From Copromyces sp. CBS 386.78 (Eukaryota > Ascomycota > Sordariomycetes > Sordariales > Sordariaceae), in contig MU839183.1 of assembly GCA_030685235.1 (NCBI GenBank), forward strand, positions 62,001 to 126,000: a stretch of DNA of 64,000 nt, written 5' to 3'. Each line of letters begins with the position of its first letter. Within the stretch, counting starts at the first letter, position 1. Made by a program: the position numbers and the translations under genes. This document shows, in pieces, positions 10,455 to 20,657 of this stretch. A model generated the notes under the pieces. The model saw nothing but the letters and a program-made list of their open reading frames with translations. It was not told the origin of the DNA and did not search any database.

Positions 10455-13400
10455 AGCTCCCAGCGATACCCTTATTCGCTGAAGTCCAACAAGCTCATGA
10501 GGCATTCACCAAAGACAGTGTTGTATACGATACCGGTGCGGCGACCACGATCTTCAACCACATCAAGTGGTTCACCGACTTGCAACCTTTGCCTCAACCT
10601 ATGACCTATGTTATAGGTGATGGTAGGACTCACTACGCCTACCATGTGGGCACTGTTGAGCTCACCATACCGTCAGACGACGGCGCCTTTGTTCGAGTTA
10701 CTATCAAAGATGCTTATTATTGTCCAGTTACACCTGCTAACCTTCTCAGCCGACAATCAATGCTCGACGCTGGAATAGAATGGAATATGCGGTCCAATTC
10801 TATTGTGTACGCTCACACGCCCAAGACCACCAAATGTGGCACTCTTCGAGGAGGAGTACCGGTTATACCGACTTCCAAGCCTCCCGACTTCAGTCAAAAT
10901 CGGATCACCCCCGGCCACGCCCTACTCGCCTCAATCAATTACCAGACCATGCACCGACGTTTGATGCACGCCGGGAAGGAGACGGTTATCAAGGCTTGCA
11001 AGGATGCTGGGATCGATCTCAAGAACATCAACAACGACTTCTGCGAGGACTGTGTCTTCGCCAAGTCACAAGACGTTATTCCCAAGACCTCTCACCCGGT
11101 CGCTACTAGGCCATTGGAGTTCGTCAGGATTGACGTCATCTACAACAAGGAACCAGGCCACCTTGGCTACCATTATACGGTCCACTTCGTCGACGTTCTT
11201 ACAAGCTATCACTGGGTACGGTTCTGTGCCAATAAAGGTGATGCTTTTGAAGCCATCAAAGAATGGAAGACTTGGGTGGAGACTCAAAGCGGCCTCAAAG
11301 TCAAGGTTGTTGGCATCGATGGCGGTCCTGAATTTGGATTGTCAACCTCTGATTTCCAGAAGAGCAAGCTTGTCGTGTGGGCAAGACAAGAAGGCATGGA
11401 GATCTACAAGTCGACGGCCCATTCACCCTGGATGAACGGCAAGGCAGAAGCGGCGGGCAAGATTATCATGACGCGCAGCCGCGCCTTAATTATCGAGCAC
11501 AAGATTCCAGTCAAACTGTGGCCCTTTGTCGTCGACAGCGTAGTCAAGATTCTCAATCTTCTACCTTCCAAGTCCAACCCAGAACACAAGAGTCCTCACG
11601 AACTCTTCGCCAGAGCAGCCAATTTGCCAGAGTCGTCAGTCAAACCGTATATACGCCACCTTCGCAGCTATTTCTGTACTGCTTACTATCACATCAAACC
11701 TCAGAAGAGAGTGCAAGGCGACAAGTTCGCTCCCAGGTCACGAAAGGGTAAGCTTATCGCTTACGATGACCTTCACGGCCGTATTTACCGTATTTGGGAT
11801 GAAGAACTGGGAAAAGTCGTCCGGGCAAGTGCTGTCCGATTCCATGCGGGTGATCACGACAATCAGGATCTTCCTGTCGAGGATACTGAATATGAAGTCA
11901 TCTTTAATGACCAGACTGTTCAGGAGATTGAGGAGGTTATCGCCAAAGGCCAGAACATCTACGTTACAGTGCAAAATACGTGGAAGCCGGATGTCGAGGA
12001 AGAACTACAAAGCCCCAAAGCACGGGAGCCACCTTCCCAAGACTCATCGCTCAAAGCGCCACCCGTCCAAGAACCCTTTCAACCTCCATATCTCACGCCT
12101 TCTGCTACACCAGACCCTAGCTCACAGTCTACAGAGGTCACCCAAGCCCAGTCTGAGAAGACTACCGCTGAGACAGCGATTCCCTCTATTGAACCCGTCG
12201 AAGAAGTCATCTTTCAGATGGACGACGAGGATTACAGAGATTTGGAAGGAGAGGCTCCCATTCCCCCAGAGGAACACCCTTTCCCGGAAGATTCACCAAA
12301 TCTGGGCGTGACAGCCGCTTCGGCAGTTCGACCCCAGACTCCTCCGCCTTCCCCTTCCCCTGCCAGTATCCCTCTCCCTCCCCCTACCCCTGGAGAGGAC
12401 ATGGTGGAGCAACCGGTACAACCTCAACAAGCTTCTTCTCGACCTCGACGAGCTGCGGCACAGAAACCTGAAGGTTTCAAATATGGCCAGGAGCAAGTCA
12501 CTGATGGCACCAAGAAGCTGGTGTTCTTTCACGGTAATTCCCCACCCAAAGCTCATTCTCTTCCAGTCTTTTATTATGGCATTGATGAACCACGCATTGT
12601 TCTGCCTCAGGTTGTCTGCCTTACCTCTATCAAAGTCGACAATGATCTTCGACACCTTGATAAATCTAATATCCCGAAGAACTATCGTCAGGCCCGGCGC
12701 TTGGCCAACTACGAGAAGTGGTGGCTTCCAGCGATGAAGCGCCAGGTCCAGTCCTTGGAAGATCAAGAGGTGTACTTCCTTGTCAAAAAGAAGGATGGTA
12801 TGAAGGTCTTGCCAGGAAAATGGGTGTACGACGAAAAGATGGATCCACATACCTGTGAGCTTACTGCCCGAGCAAGATGGGTGGTGTGCGGTAACTTCGA
12901 AGACGGAGCCTGGGATTTCCAAGATGTTTACGCGGCTGTGGCAAACAGCGTCAGCGTTCGAACCTTCCTCGCCCTCATGGCTGCCTTGGACTTGGAATGT
13001 CACCAGTTCGACTTCAACACGGCCTTTCTCAACGCGCCCATTCCACCCGACGATTTCTACTACGTCCAACAGCCAACTGGCCTTGAAAAAGGCCACGATA
13101 TGGTCTGTCAACTGCGACGAGCACTCTACGGCCTCAAGCGCAGCCCTCTATATTGGTTCAAGACTTTGGTTCCCGTCATGAAGAAGTGTGGATTCGAGCC
13201 ACTTGGTGCGGACTGCTGTCTCTTCCGTAACGACAAGCTTGGTGCAATGATTGTCCTGTATGTGGACGATTTCCTCGTTGCAGCAAAGACTGTCGATACC
13301 ATCAACGAGATTAGCGGGAAGCTTGCTCAACACTTCAAGATGAAACACCTGGGAGAAGTCAAGACGTTCTTGGGCTACGAGGTTATTCGGAATCGCTCAC

Positions 13401-14245
13401 AACGTACAGTCTTTGTGACACAGGAACGATACACCAGATCGTTGATATCCAAGTTTGGGTATGAGGGTCTTCACGGCGTCAAGTCTCCTTGGCCACCCAA
13501 CTTCGTCTTGGAAGATGGCGATTTACTCCCCAACGAAGGGAAGCCCTACTTGAAAAAGACAGGCTCGGTCAATTACCTCTCGACAGGCACCAGACCTGAC
13601 ATCACTTACACGGTAAATCGATTGTGCGAAGGCAACGCTAAACCTACAAATCGCCATCTTGAGTTGATGAAGCACCTCTTCCGCTATCTCATCCATACGG
13701 CTGAGCTTGGTATCCTTCTAGGTGGAAAGCCGTCTCCAGGCAACGACAACGTCATCAATCTGCGTCTTCGAGCATATGCGGACGCCTCATTTGCCGACGA
13801 GAAATTCACGCGCCATTCGACAGGTGGCCATGTGGTGTTTTTGGGAGCTGGTCCAGTATACTGGAAGTCGAAGAAACAGGCCTTTGTGACACTGAGCACC
13901 ACCGAGGCTGAACATTCGAATCTCACCCCGGCAGCAATATCTGCGCTTTGGATCTCGGGCATGCTTGCAGAGCTGGGAGCTCCCCAGCCAGCACCCTCGT
14001 TGATCTACACCGACAGCAAGAACGCTCGCCACCAGGTCATGAATCCACAGGTCGCGGCAAGGAACAGGTGTATCGATGTACGGTATAAGTGGTTGATTGA
14101 GCAAGTCCAACAGGGCAAGTTCACGGTCACCCACATTCCCGGCGATGAAATGATCGCTGATGGCTTCACGAAGCCACTCAACGCTGAAAAGCACGGAAAA
14201 TTCGTCAAGATGCTAGGTTTGGCATCTAGGAACATTGTCTCGTAA
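10448..14245 (+). CDS. Copia Pol polyprotein (protease, integrase, reverse transcriptase, RNase H)
   Basis: The open -1 frame actually begins at 10268 without an ATG; after slippage about 1,265 residues follow Gag, giving a Gag-Pol of about 1,611. Domains in order: aspartic protease with DTGAATTIF near 10530; integrase zinc-binding HRRLMHAGK...CEDC near 10950-11050; integrase core with D in RIDVIYN, D in GIDGGPEFG near 11315 and E in NGKAEAAGK near 11445; a proline-rich linker near 12000-12450; reverse transcriptase with FDFNTAFLNAPI near 13010, YGLKRSPLYWF and catalytic LYVDDFLVA near 13255; RNase H with AYADASFADE near 13770, TTEAEHSNL near 13900 and TDSKNARH near 14010. All key acidic residues are present. 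It makes cDNA from the element RNA and inserts it into the genome. Confidence 0.92.
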   Translation, partial: SLELPAIPLFAEVQQAHEAFTKDSVVYDTGAATTIFNHIKWFTDLQPLPQPMTYVIGDGRTHYAYHVGTVELTIPSDDGAFVRVTIKDAYYCPVTPANLLSRQSMLDAGIEWNMRSNSIVYAHTPKTTKCGTLRGGVPVIPTSKPPDFSQNRITPGHALLASINYQTMHRRLMHAGKETVIKACKDAGIDLKNINNDFCEDCVFAKSQDVIPKTSHPVATRPLEFVRIDVIYNKEPGHLGYHYTVHFVDVLTSYHWVRFCANKGDAFEAIKEWKTWVETQSGLKVKVVGIDGGPEFGLSTSDFQKSKLVVWARQEGMEIYKSTAHSPWMNGKAEAAGKIIMTRSRALIIEHKIPVKLWPFVVDSVVKILNLLPSKSNPEHKSPHELFARAANLPESSVKPYIRHLRSYFCTAYYHIKPQKRVQGDKFAPRSRKGKLIAYDDLHGRIYRIWDEELGKVVRASAVRFHAGDHDNQDLPVEDTEYEVIFNDQTVQEIEEVIAKGQNIYVTVQNTWKPDVEEELQSPKAREPPSQDSSLKAPPVQEPFQPPYLTPSATPDPSSQSTEVTQAQSEKTTAETAIPSIEPVEEVIFQMDDEDYRDLEGEAPIPPEEHPFPEDSPNLGVTAASAVRPQTPPPSPSPASIPLPPPTPGEDMVEQPVQPQQASSRPRRAAAQKPEGFKYGQEQVTDGTKKLVFFHGNSPPKAHSLPVFYYGIDEPRIVLPQVVCLTSIKVDNDLRHLDKSNIPKNYRQARRLANYEKWWLPAMKRQVQSLEDQEVYFLVKKKDGMKVLPGKWVYDEKMDPHTCELTARARWVVCGNFEDGAWDFQDVYAAVANSVSVRTFLALMAALDLECHQFDFNTAFLNAPIPPDDFYYVQQPTGLEKGHDMVCQLRRALYGLKRSPLYWFKTLVPVMKKCGFEPLGADCCLFRNDKLGAMIVLYVDDFLVAAKTVDTINEISGKLAQHFKMKHLGEVKTFLGYEVIRNRSQRTVFVTQERYTRSLISKFGYEGLHGVKSPWPPNFVLEDGDLLPNEGKPYLKKTGSVNYLSTGTRPDITYTVNRLCEGNAKPTNRHLELMKHLFRYLIHTAELGILLGGKPSPGNDNVINLRLRAYADASFADEKFTRHSTGGHVVFLGAGPVYWKSKKQAFVTLSTTEAEHSNLTPAAISALWISGMLAELGAPQPAPSLIYTDSKNARHQVMNPQVAARNRCIDVRYKWLIEQVQQGKFTVTHIPGDEMIADGFTKPLNAEKHGKFVKMLGLASRNIVS

Positions 14246-14354
14246 GGAAGCAGGTACATAGGGAAACAGGACAAGGCTGAAAGAGCCACAGGGGGTGGAA
14301 AACACCAAGAAAAGTATCACGGGATTGTTTACATGTATGATAGCTGTGTTGGTC

Positions 14355-14364
14355 TGAGGGGGTG
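14355..14364 (+). other. Polypurine tract candidate
   Basis: GAGGGGG followed by TGTG lies immediately before the 3' LTR at 14365, the usual place for the primer of plus-strand cDNA synthesis. Confidence 0.5.
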
Positions 14365-14531
14365 TGTTGGGCCGCCGCCACCTGGTAAGGTTGGCTGGCA
14401 CTTGGCCCACTTTCACTTCCAGACCACACCAGTATTTTCTTCCTTTTTTCTTTCTCTCCCCGTAGCGCTTTCTTTCGTCATCATCACAATATCATCACTT
14501 CTTTCTTTGATTCAGCGTATCGCTTCCCACA
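14365..14531 (+). repeat. 3' LTR of the intact Copia element
   Basis: 167 bp, TG...CA, followed by the duplication GGTAT at 14532-14536. I see no difference from the 5' LTR. Confidence 0.95.
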
Positions 14532-14536
14532 GGTAT

Positions 14537-17500
14537 TAATCGAGGGCAAGCGAACTTTTAATACTAGTTATTGTAATAAGTTGGGCAATAGTATGCCTAG
14601 TATAGTATATACGGTTAATTTATTGTTATTAGAAAGATCGCGTTAATCGCGGGGTTTAGGATTTTCTTTATTAAGATCTTTAAAATTTAGTAATTAATCC
14701 TTATCGTAATTGTAATTATGATTATTACTCCTATGGACTAACTCCTTTTTAATAGAATTTAAAATGTTTTATTAGTTTAGTTCTAGCGATGATAGAATTT
14801 ATTAATAAGTCGTAAGATAGGGTACTTGAGAGGGTTGCGCTAGGTTAGTTGAGGGAATTAGAGCGCCCTACTAAGGTACTAGGGTAGGCTTTAGTATAAG
14901 GAGGGTTATAGTCTATTCTCCTAGTTTTTGAATAATGTATTGAATTGGGGGTAGGAAAGTTTGCTAGGTTTATTATTGTTAGTTCTTGCTATTAACGTTG
15001 ATCTAAATTTAATAACCGTTATTAGCAATTTTATTAATTTTATTAACAGTTTGGTTAAAAAAGATAATATAATATTGAACGATTTCGCTATTGTTATTTT
15101 TAATCTCCTTGTCGTTGATTGGATTTTTCTCTAAGAATGTAATTGCGTTAGTTCGAACGATTTTGCTTATTATAGGGTTCTAAATAAATACGATATAGTT
15201 ATAGAAATTATTAAAACTGATGAAATATCCTTTTTATACTTTGGTACGAAACTTATTGCCTCGTGGCTGTTTTTTTGGTTTGATAAAGTAGTATACGGTA
15301 TAGAAATACGATTATAAATACTTAATATAAGGTTTTTTAATTTCTTTTAGAAAGTTAGCCGCTTTTGCGAGGAGTTCCTATAGGCTTTTATAGTTTATAT
15401 TAGCCTTCGAAGGTAATAGGTTTAAGATTTTGACGATATAATTAACGACGAAAGGCTAAAATTATTCTAGGATTTAGAAATTTATTATTAAAGCTTTAGC
15501 GCGTTGTATAATAATAGCACCTACTCGTTCGATCTTTCTTTATATTTAAGGGGTATAGGGTATTAATTTGAGAAGTTTAATGCCTTCTATACGTACCTAG
15601 TTAACGAATTTACTATATTAAAACTCCTTTGTATTGAAACCGAATTCTAGGCCTCTATTAAGATTAAAGGCTTTAATTTTGAAATTGTTCTAGAGCTTAG
15701 CTTATTTCTTAAACTCTTTAATTTAGGTAAATATATTACTTTTATTAATTATAAATTTGGCCTAGTAAAACCTAATTATTTCGTCGATAAAATAGATTAT
15801 ATATTTATATTTTTTATAGTTAGTAATAGTATAAGATACGACGTTAATATAGATATAGGTTATAGGTTAAGTCGTTATTTTACTAGCGATTTTAGGGATA
15901 ATATTATGAGCCTTTACTTTAACGTAAGCCTTATAGAAATAATTGTAAATATTACTAAGCTTAATGCTAGCCGTCTTATAGGCTTTGAAGATTTAATTTC
16001 TACCTACGTATATAAAGCGGCGGTATATCGTTGAATAATTAATAGATATTATTATAGTATATCGAATATTTTGAACAAAGTTTGGCCGTACAATAACCGG
16101 TAATACTAGAAGGTTATTAATCTATTTATACTAGATCTTAACCTTGTATACGGTTATTTGGTTTGTGCGTATGTCCTAGGCTATGCTATTGTTGAGTAGG
16201 CCCTTCGTCGTAAATAGATTTGTTAGAGTAGAGGGGTAATAAATTACATTCTTAATATAGACCGTAACGTTAATATAATTAGTAGGCATTGTAAGTTCTA
16301 CGGTGCCTATATAGTAGGTATACGTAAAACTACCGTTACTAATAGTATGAATAATAGGGTGTAGGAGTAGTTATAGGTTTGTAAATTATTTAAAATAGTT
16401 AAAAATATTGGAGGCGTAATTTAAATCGTAAATAATTAGGTCGCGTATATCGGTTTACCTTAGAACTTATTAGTCTTTAGCAATATTACCCTATGTATAT
16501 TGAAGTTGTAGATAGTTTGAATCGCTTGATTAATAATTATTAATACGTTGGGCAGCGTTTACTAAGGGCTCTAATAAAAATTTATATTATTTATACTATT
16601 AGAAACTATAAATATTCTACTGTTATAGAGGAGGGTAGAATTCGAGGCAGTAATAGCCGGGGTAGTAAAGTTAGAGGAAGCGTTATTAACTAAAGTAGTA
16701 GTACTAATAATAGTATTAGCAGCCTTTTTAGCGAGAACCTCTTTCTTAGAACGTTAAGTATTAAGAGCCTATTTAGGGTTATAAATTTAGTAGATCTCTA
16801 CTTTATTTAAAATATAATGGCTATACGGTATATACTTCTAAGATAGGTAAATCTTCTTATTACATTTAGTATACTTAACCTTTTTATTATCCTTAAAGGA
16901 AGAGGTCTTAGTATTAGATCTAAATATAAAAGATTGAATGGGGTTAGTTTGAGTGGTTATTTTCTAGATATTAATATTAAAGTTGGCAAGGCGGGATTTA
17001 GCGATACCGATATTACTTAATTTGGATAATAGATTACTAATCGTTATTTACTTATTTTCTAAGGCCTTCAACTAGTATTTAGCGTTAATAGGGTAGATAT
17101 TTTTGACCGCGTTGTATAGGTGGCCGATTTCGATATTATTAGTAAATTTATACTTAGTATTATAGACGCGCTTACGAAATTTAGTATATTGGTTGAGGAA
17201 GGATCCTATAGAATCGAAATTAAATCTTTTATTAGTTATAAACACGTAAAGGACTTTTGTACGGGCCTTATTAGTAACGCGAGCGATATAGGATTGAACG
17301 AAATTATATAGTACCTTCGGATTTTTACCCTTCCTATCCTAATTATTAATTATAAAGGTAGTAGTAACCAATTTATTTTTAAAGGTAGATAATAGAACTT
17401 TTATAGTACTAGTACGCTTTATATATTAGGCTTCGTATTTTTTAGGCTTAGTCTCTTCGTTAGGTTCGGCGGGGGGATCCTTAGCAAAGATAAACTTGTA

Positions 17501-17931
17501 CAAACCCAAGGAATTAAGCTCGGCCTCGAGACTTTACTCCTAGTTATCGATGTTATATTCTCTTTAAAAGTAAACGAGGGAGGATGAGTTAGAAGATATA
17601 TTAGCGATATTAGCGTCGATATTGTCGTAGTCGCGTGTTTGGATAGGGTTGAAAAGGTTGAGGAGGGGTGCGTAAGTTACTAGATTGGACGCGGTAGGGT
17701 TTAAAGTCGCTAGATTGGGCAGAGATTGAGTCGTTTGATTTGATGCTGTTGATTGTTGTGGATAGAGGGTACAGTAAGTGCTTCCTAAAATTTTTATAGG
17801 CGCGCGATGTGGGGAGGTCGCGAGTCGAGCTTAGTCGAAGGTCGCGAGTATTGCTTATACCCGGTACGCAAATGCTAGATGATGATGAGGATTGCTACGA
17901 TGCTGTTTGTGATTATAGGGAAGGTAGGAGA
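14537..17931 (-). pseudogene. Decayed Copia gag, protease and integrase (upstream half of the interrupted element)
   Basis: Minus-strand translation near 16310-16150 gives IGTVELTMPT and YYPSTLTNLF, which line up with VGTVELTIPS and YYCPVTPANLL of the intact element's protease region. Integrase remnants fill the stretch toward 14540 and gag lies toward 17.8 kb. The frame is broken throughout. Short plus-strand frames in this stretch (17120-17311, 17809-18036) are antisense or LTR shadows. Confidence 0.75.
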
Positions 17932-17943
17932 GGGCTTATAACC
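17932..17943 (-). other. RIP-altered primer-binding site of the decayed Copia element
   Basis: On the minus strand the 12 bases after the 5' LTR read GGTTATAAGCCC, one G-to-A change from GGTTATGAGCCC of the intact element. This independently supports half-tRNA-iMet priming in this Copia lineage. Confidence 0.7.
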
Positions 17944-18114
17944 TGTGCGATTACGAACAATAGTAGATTAAGAGATGTGATGGATTGCTATGGAGAGAGA
18001 GCAAGAGAGAGGAGGAGGAAATTTGGAGGTCTATAAGAACGGTGGGCAGCCAGGGCACGGTGGGGCTGGCGAACAGATGGCCTGTGCCTAGTGCTGGCTG
18101 GGGATCCACCGACA
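17944..18114 (-). repeat. 5' LTR of the decayed Copia element
   Basis: 171 bp partner of 6700-6870, less mutated than the left copy. It is followed by the duplication CCATA at 18115-18119, which continues into the right end of the split MITE. Confidence 0.85.
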
Positions 18115-18208
18115 CCATACGGTAGGTAGCATCGATTTCACCGCTGCCTGCCTTCCTTGGTACGAATGAACCAGGCAGAAATTATGTTGGGGCAAAAGGT
18201 AAAAATTA

Positions 18209-18297
18209 TGGACAATACCGGATTCGAACCGGTGACCTTTCACAAAGGCGCATCTGTGGAATGCGAAGCGAAAATCATACCCCTAGACCAATTGCCC
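18209..18297 (-). tRNA. tRNA-Ala (anticodon CGC) with a 17-nt intron
   Basis: The minus strand folds as a cloverleaf. Acceptor GGGCAAT pairs with ATTGTCC including a G3-U70 wobble, the alanine identity element, and A is the discriminator base. The T arm is ACCGG-TTCGAAT-CCGGT. The anticodon stem is TTCGC with GTGAA. Loop bases TT-CGC-A are followed by a 17-nt intron in the canonical place after position 37, and within the intron ATGCG can pair with the CGCAT of the anticodon loop, as in eukaryotic pre-tRNAs. Internal A box (TGGTCTAGGGG) and B box (GGTTCGAATCC) are present. The anticodon assignment depends on this intron placement. Confidence 0.78.
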
Positions 18298-18486
18298 TTG
18301 GAAGTTAACAGTAGTGGCAGAAATGACCCTTATAAATGCCAAGAGAATTTCCCTGCAGACAACTCGCGGGAGTCGGGGCATTACCACTTCTTGGCTTCGG
18401 TCTCTAACGGCCATTTTGTTATATACATTGGCGTGGACGCACAAGAACCCGGAAAGGGTCTCAGAGATTGGCGCGGGAGTCCGTGA

Positions 18487-18780
18487 GCGTGCCAAAGCCT
18501 CAAAAAAGCACTACTGTGAGGTGTGCGAGATCTCGCTCCAGTCCGCTCATGCTCTCGTGCGTCACGAGCTTGGCAAAGCTCATGCTGAGCAAGTGAGGAT
18601 AAAGGCTGGCGGCGCCCCAAAGCCTGTCTCCGCGATCGCCCAGAAAGCCCGCGACTTTGCGGCCACAAGCAAGGCGAACAAGACGTATTACTGTTCCGAC
18701 TGCACCAAGGCCTTCGGCAAAGATTAGTGCTAGGATTGGTAGCAACACAAGCACGGAAGTAATTTCCGGTTCCTAATAAG
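18487..18780 (+). pseudogene. Broken C2H2 zinc-finger gene fragment
   Basis: An open frame gives a first finger HYCEVCEISLQSAHALVRH...H and then, after a linker, YYCSDCTKAF of a second finger. The second finger is cut by TAG at 18725; in the same frame further TAG codons and then QHKHGSN follow, so the missing histidines are still encoded behind stops. CAG-to-TAG or TGG-to-TAG change would explain this. The fragment lies 370 bp from a RIP-decayed Copia element, so RIP leakage is a plausible cause. No start with a convincing N-terminus was found; the frame is open from about 18314 through the tRNA-proximal region. Confidence 0.55.
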
Positions 18781-20657
18781 GTGTGGGGGGGAGCTAGTGT
18801 CGCAGAGCTATATGAATACAATTGATGTCCGCGCTATGGAAGTCGTCCCTTCCACGTTATACAAAGTATAAGTAGTTTTCCTTCTTCTTCTCTGCTCTCC
18901 TCGCTCGTCTGGTCCCACTCTCAGTGTCCTTGCCATGAACTGGATCTACATATAAAACAGAGCAGTCAGTATTGTATCGTGACTGCACAAGCAAGCAAGC
19001 TGTCGTCAACGTGTCCGTTCTTTTTTGTTGTGAGTCTTCTCCCAATCCCAATCCCAACCCCAATCCCAACATTGCACTCACTTCAACTTTCCTCTCGTTA
19101 TCCTGTGCTTAGCTCACCTGTAGTATACCTACTAGTCAGTTGAGAGTCGAGACTCGCGATCCTCTCCGGAACGACTGGATCAAAAGTGGCTGCCTGCCTT
19201 CGACGAGTACATCGAGCCCGACCAGATGCCACTCCAGCCGCCCGCAAGGATGGAGTTTCGCATTGACTTTGGAATTCGTACGTACGTACCTTACCCAGAC
19301 CTCACAGCACAGGTATTGCGTCTAGTGACAGAGTACGGTACTAACCAAGTCACAATAGGCTCCCTCCTCAAAATCCTCGTGGTCGCGACTCTCGCCGCAA
19401 GGTTTGATACCACAACCACTTCCGATAACTACGAAATAACTCCTGCCTCTCAGGCCTCAGCATAAACCAGGCCCGTAAACAAATCCGCAAAGGAAGTCGT
19501 GTTTGCAGAAGCACTTCAGGTTGGAGAACCATATAGGTAGCCGGACCAGTCGGCAGTCGTTGGTATTCGCGTGATAGGCAAGACGATGGATACCTTATAG
19601 ACACCGAATCGTGTGCCTAAACTTGGGGCTAGGTTGACAAGAATAACTCGACATATTTGATCAGTCGCCAACTCACAGCCACGGGCAATGCTCAAGAACA
19701 AAGTGACCATCTAATGCCAAGGACGGAAATCCGTTCGAAGGCTCGTGGGTCGCGAACCTATGGCGCAGAGAAGGAGCCAACCTGTGGTGTAGACTAGATG
19801 AAGGGGCGAACCTCTAGTAAAGAGGAAGGAGTAATCACATGTCGTATCACTTAACGGACGGAAGTCAATTCAATCCGATCCCGGAGAGGGAATCTCGGCT
19901 CTCCGGGACGCCGGGAGACATACAAACCAGAAGCACAGCATCACAAGTAAAAAGAGAACGGATGACAATTGCCCTTGACAAAGATCACCAAGCACGCGAC
20001 GTAGAACGATAAACCAGTAGAATAGGTAGGTAGACACATGTTTGCATTTGCGTATGTATGTCCGATCCGGCAAAGTCTCAACTCGTCAACTCTCAACTCT
20101 TAGCTCTCATATCAACCCTTCAAGTTCTCTCCAACAAAGTTACACCTTCAGGTTGCCACCGTTTACTTGCGAGTGACACAAAGCCAACCGCCGCGCCCTA
20201 AAGTCGAACAAAACAATAAAGGAATGTGTGAAGAACCGGAAAACCAAAAAACCATACAGAATGTGTGAAAGCGTAAAAAGCGTAAATGTCAGAACAAGAT
20301 TCCAATTCCCAAAAAATGCATAAACACAAGACACAGTCGTGGTCAAGCGAACCAAGAAAAAAAGTCCAGGAGCGTCACCAAGCCATCCATGTTTCCTCAT
20401 CCTCTCCAGTTTTTCCGTGTTTTTTGTCCGTTGAGCGGACACCAAAAAGCCCAAGCCAAGGTGGCACAGCGACCTTGCCCAGAAGACATGTCAGTTGGGG
20501 ACGTGTCCTATGAATGAGAGTACAAGAAAAAGTGAAGACATCGGGGCATAATCGTAATTAGCATAACATGTATCCTGTAAGCGCCAACCCATCCCTTCCA
20601 AGACACCAAAGCTGCAAAAGCCCCATTCAAAGCTTTCCTTGTGTGCCAGCAACACAC
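18781..20657. other. Intergenic region with one weak gene remnant
   Basis: GC-balanced sequence without a convincing complete gene. At about 19150-19465 one plus-strand frame has coding character (KWLPAFDEYIEPDQ, MEFRIDFGIR) and ends in TAA at 19463, but I recognise no family and see no start. The stretch from about 20140 to 20657 is AT-leaning and is probably the 3' untranslated and termination region of the neighbouring minus-strand gene. Confidence 0.4.

Larger units (their letters stand above)
8914..14531 (+). mobile_element. Intact, apparently young Ty1/Copia LTR retrotransposon
   Basis: 5,618 bp bounded by 167-bp LTRs with TG...CA ends that I read as identical, and by the 5-bp duplication GGTAT. 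It contains a primer site, gag and pol frames with all expected enzymatic motifs, and a purine-rich tract before the 3' LTR. It is GC-balanced and free of RIP-type stops, although it sits inside a heavily mutated relative. Identical LTRs and open frames suggest a recent insertion after the last effective RIP exposure and possible competence to move. Activity itself cannot be judged from sequence. Confidence 0.95.
6700..18114 (-). mobile_element. RIP-decayed Ty1/Copia retrotransposon, interrupted by a younger Copia element
   Basis: Paired 171-bp LTRs (6700-6870 and 17944-18114), the CCATA duplication, a primer site and minus-strand pol remnants define this element. Removing the nested insertion at 8914-14531 and one copy of its target duplication leaves about 5.8 kb, a normal Copia length. 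Gene order on the minus strand is gag (about 17.8-16.5 kb), protease (about 16.4-16.1 kb), integrase (to 14.54 kb), then reverse transcriptase and RNase H (8.9-6.9 kb). It is riddled with stops and cannot encode protein. Confidence 0.9.

Noticed and set aside
12293..13111. 272-codon minus-strand frame within pol
   Set aside because: Shadow of the intact Copia pol gene; no independent motifs.
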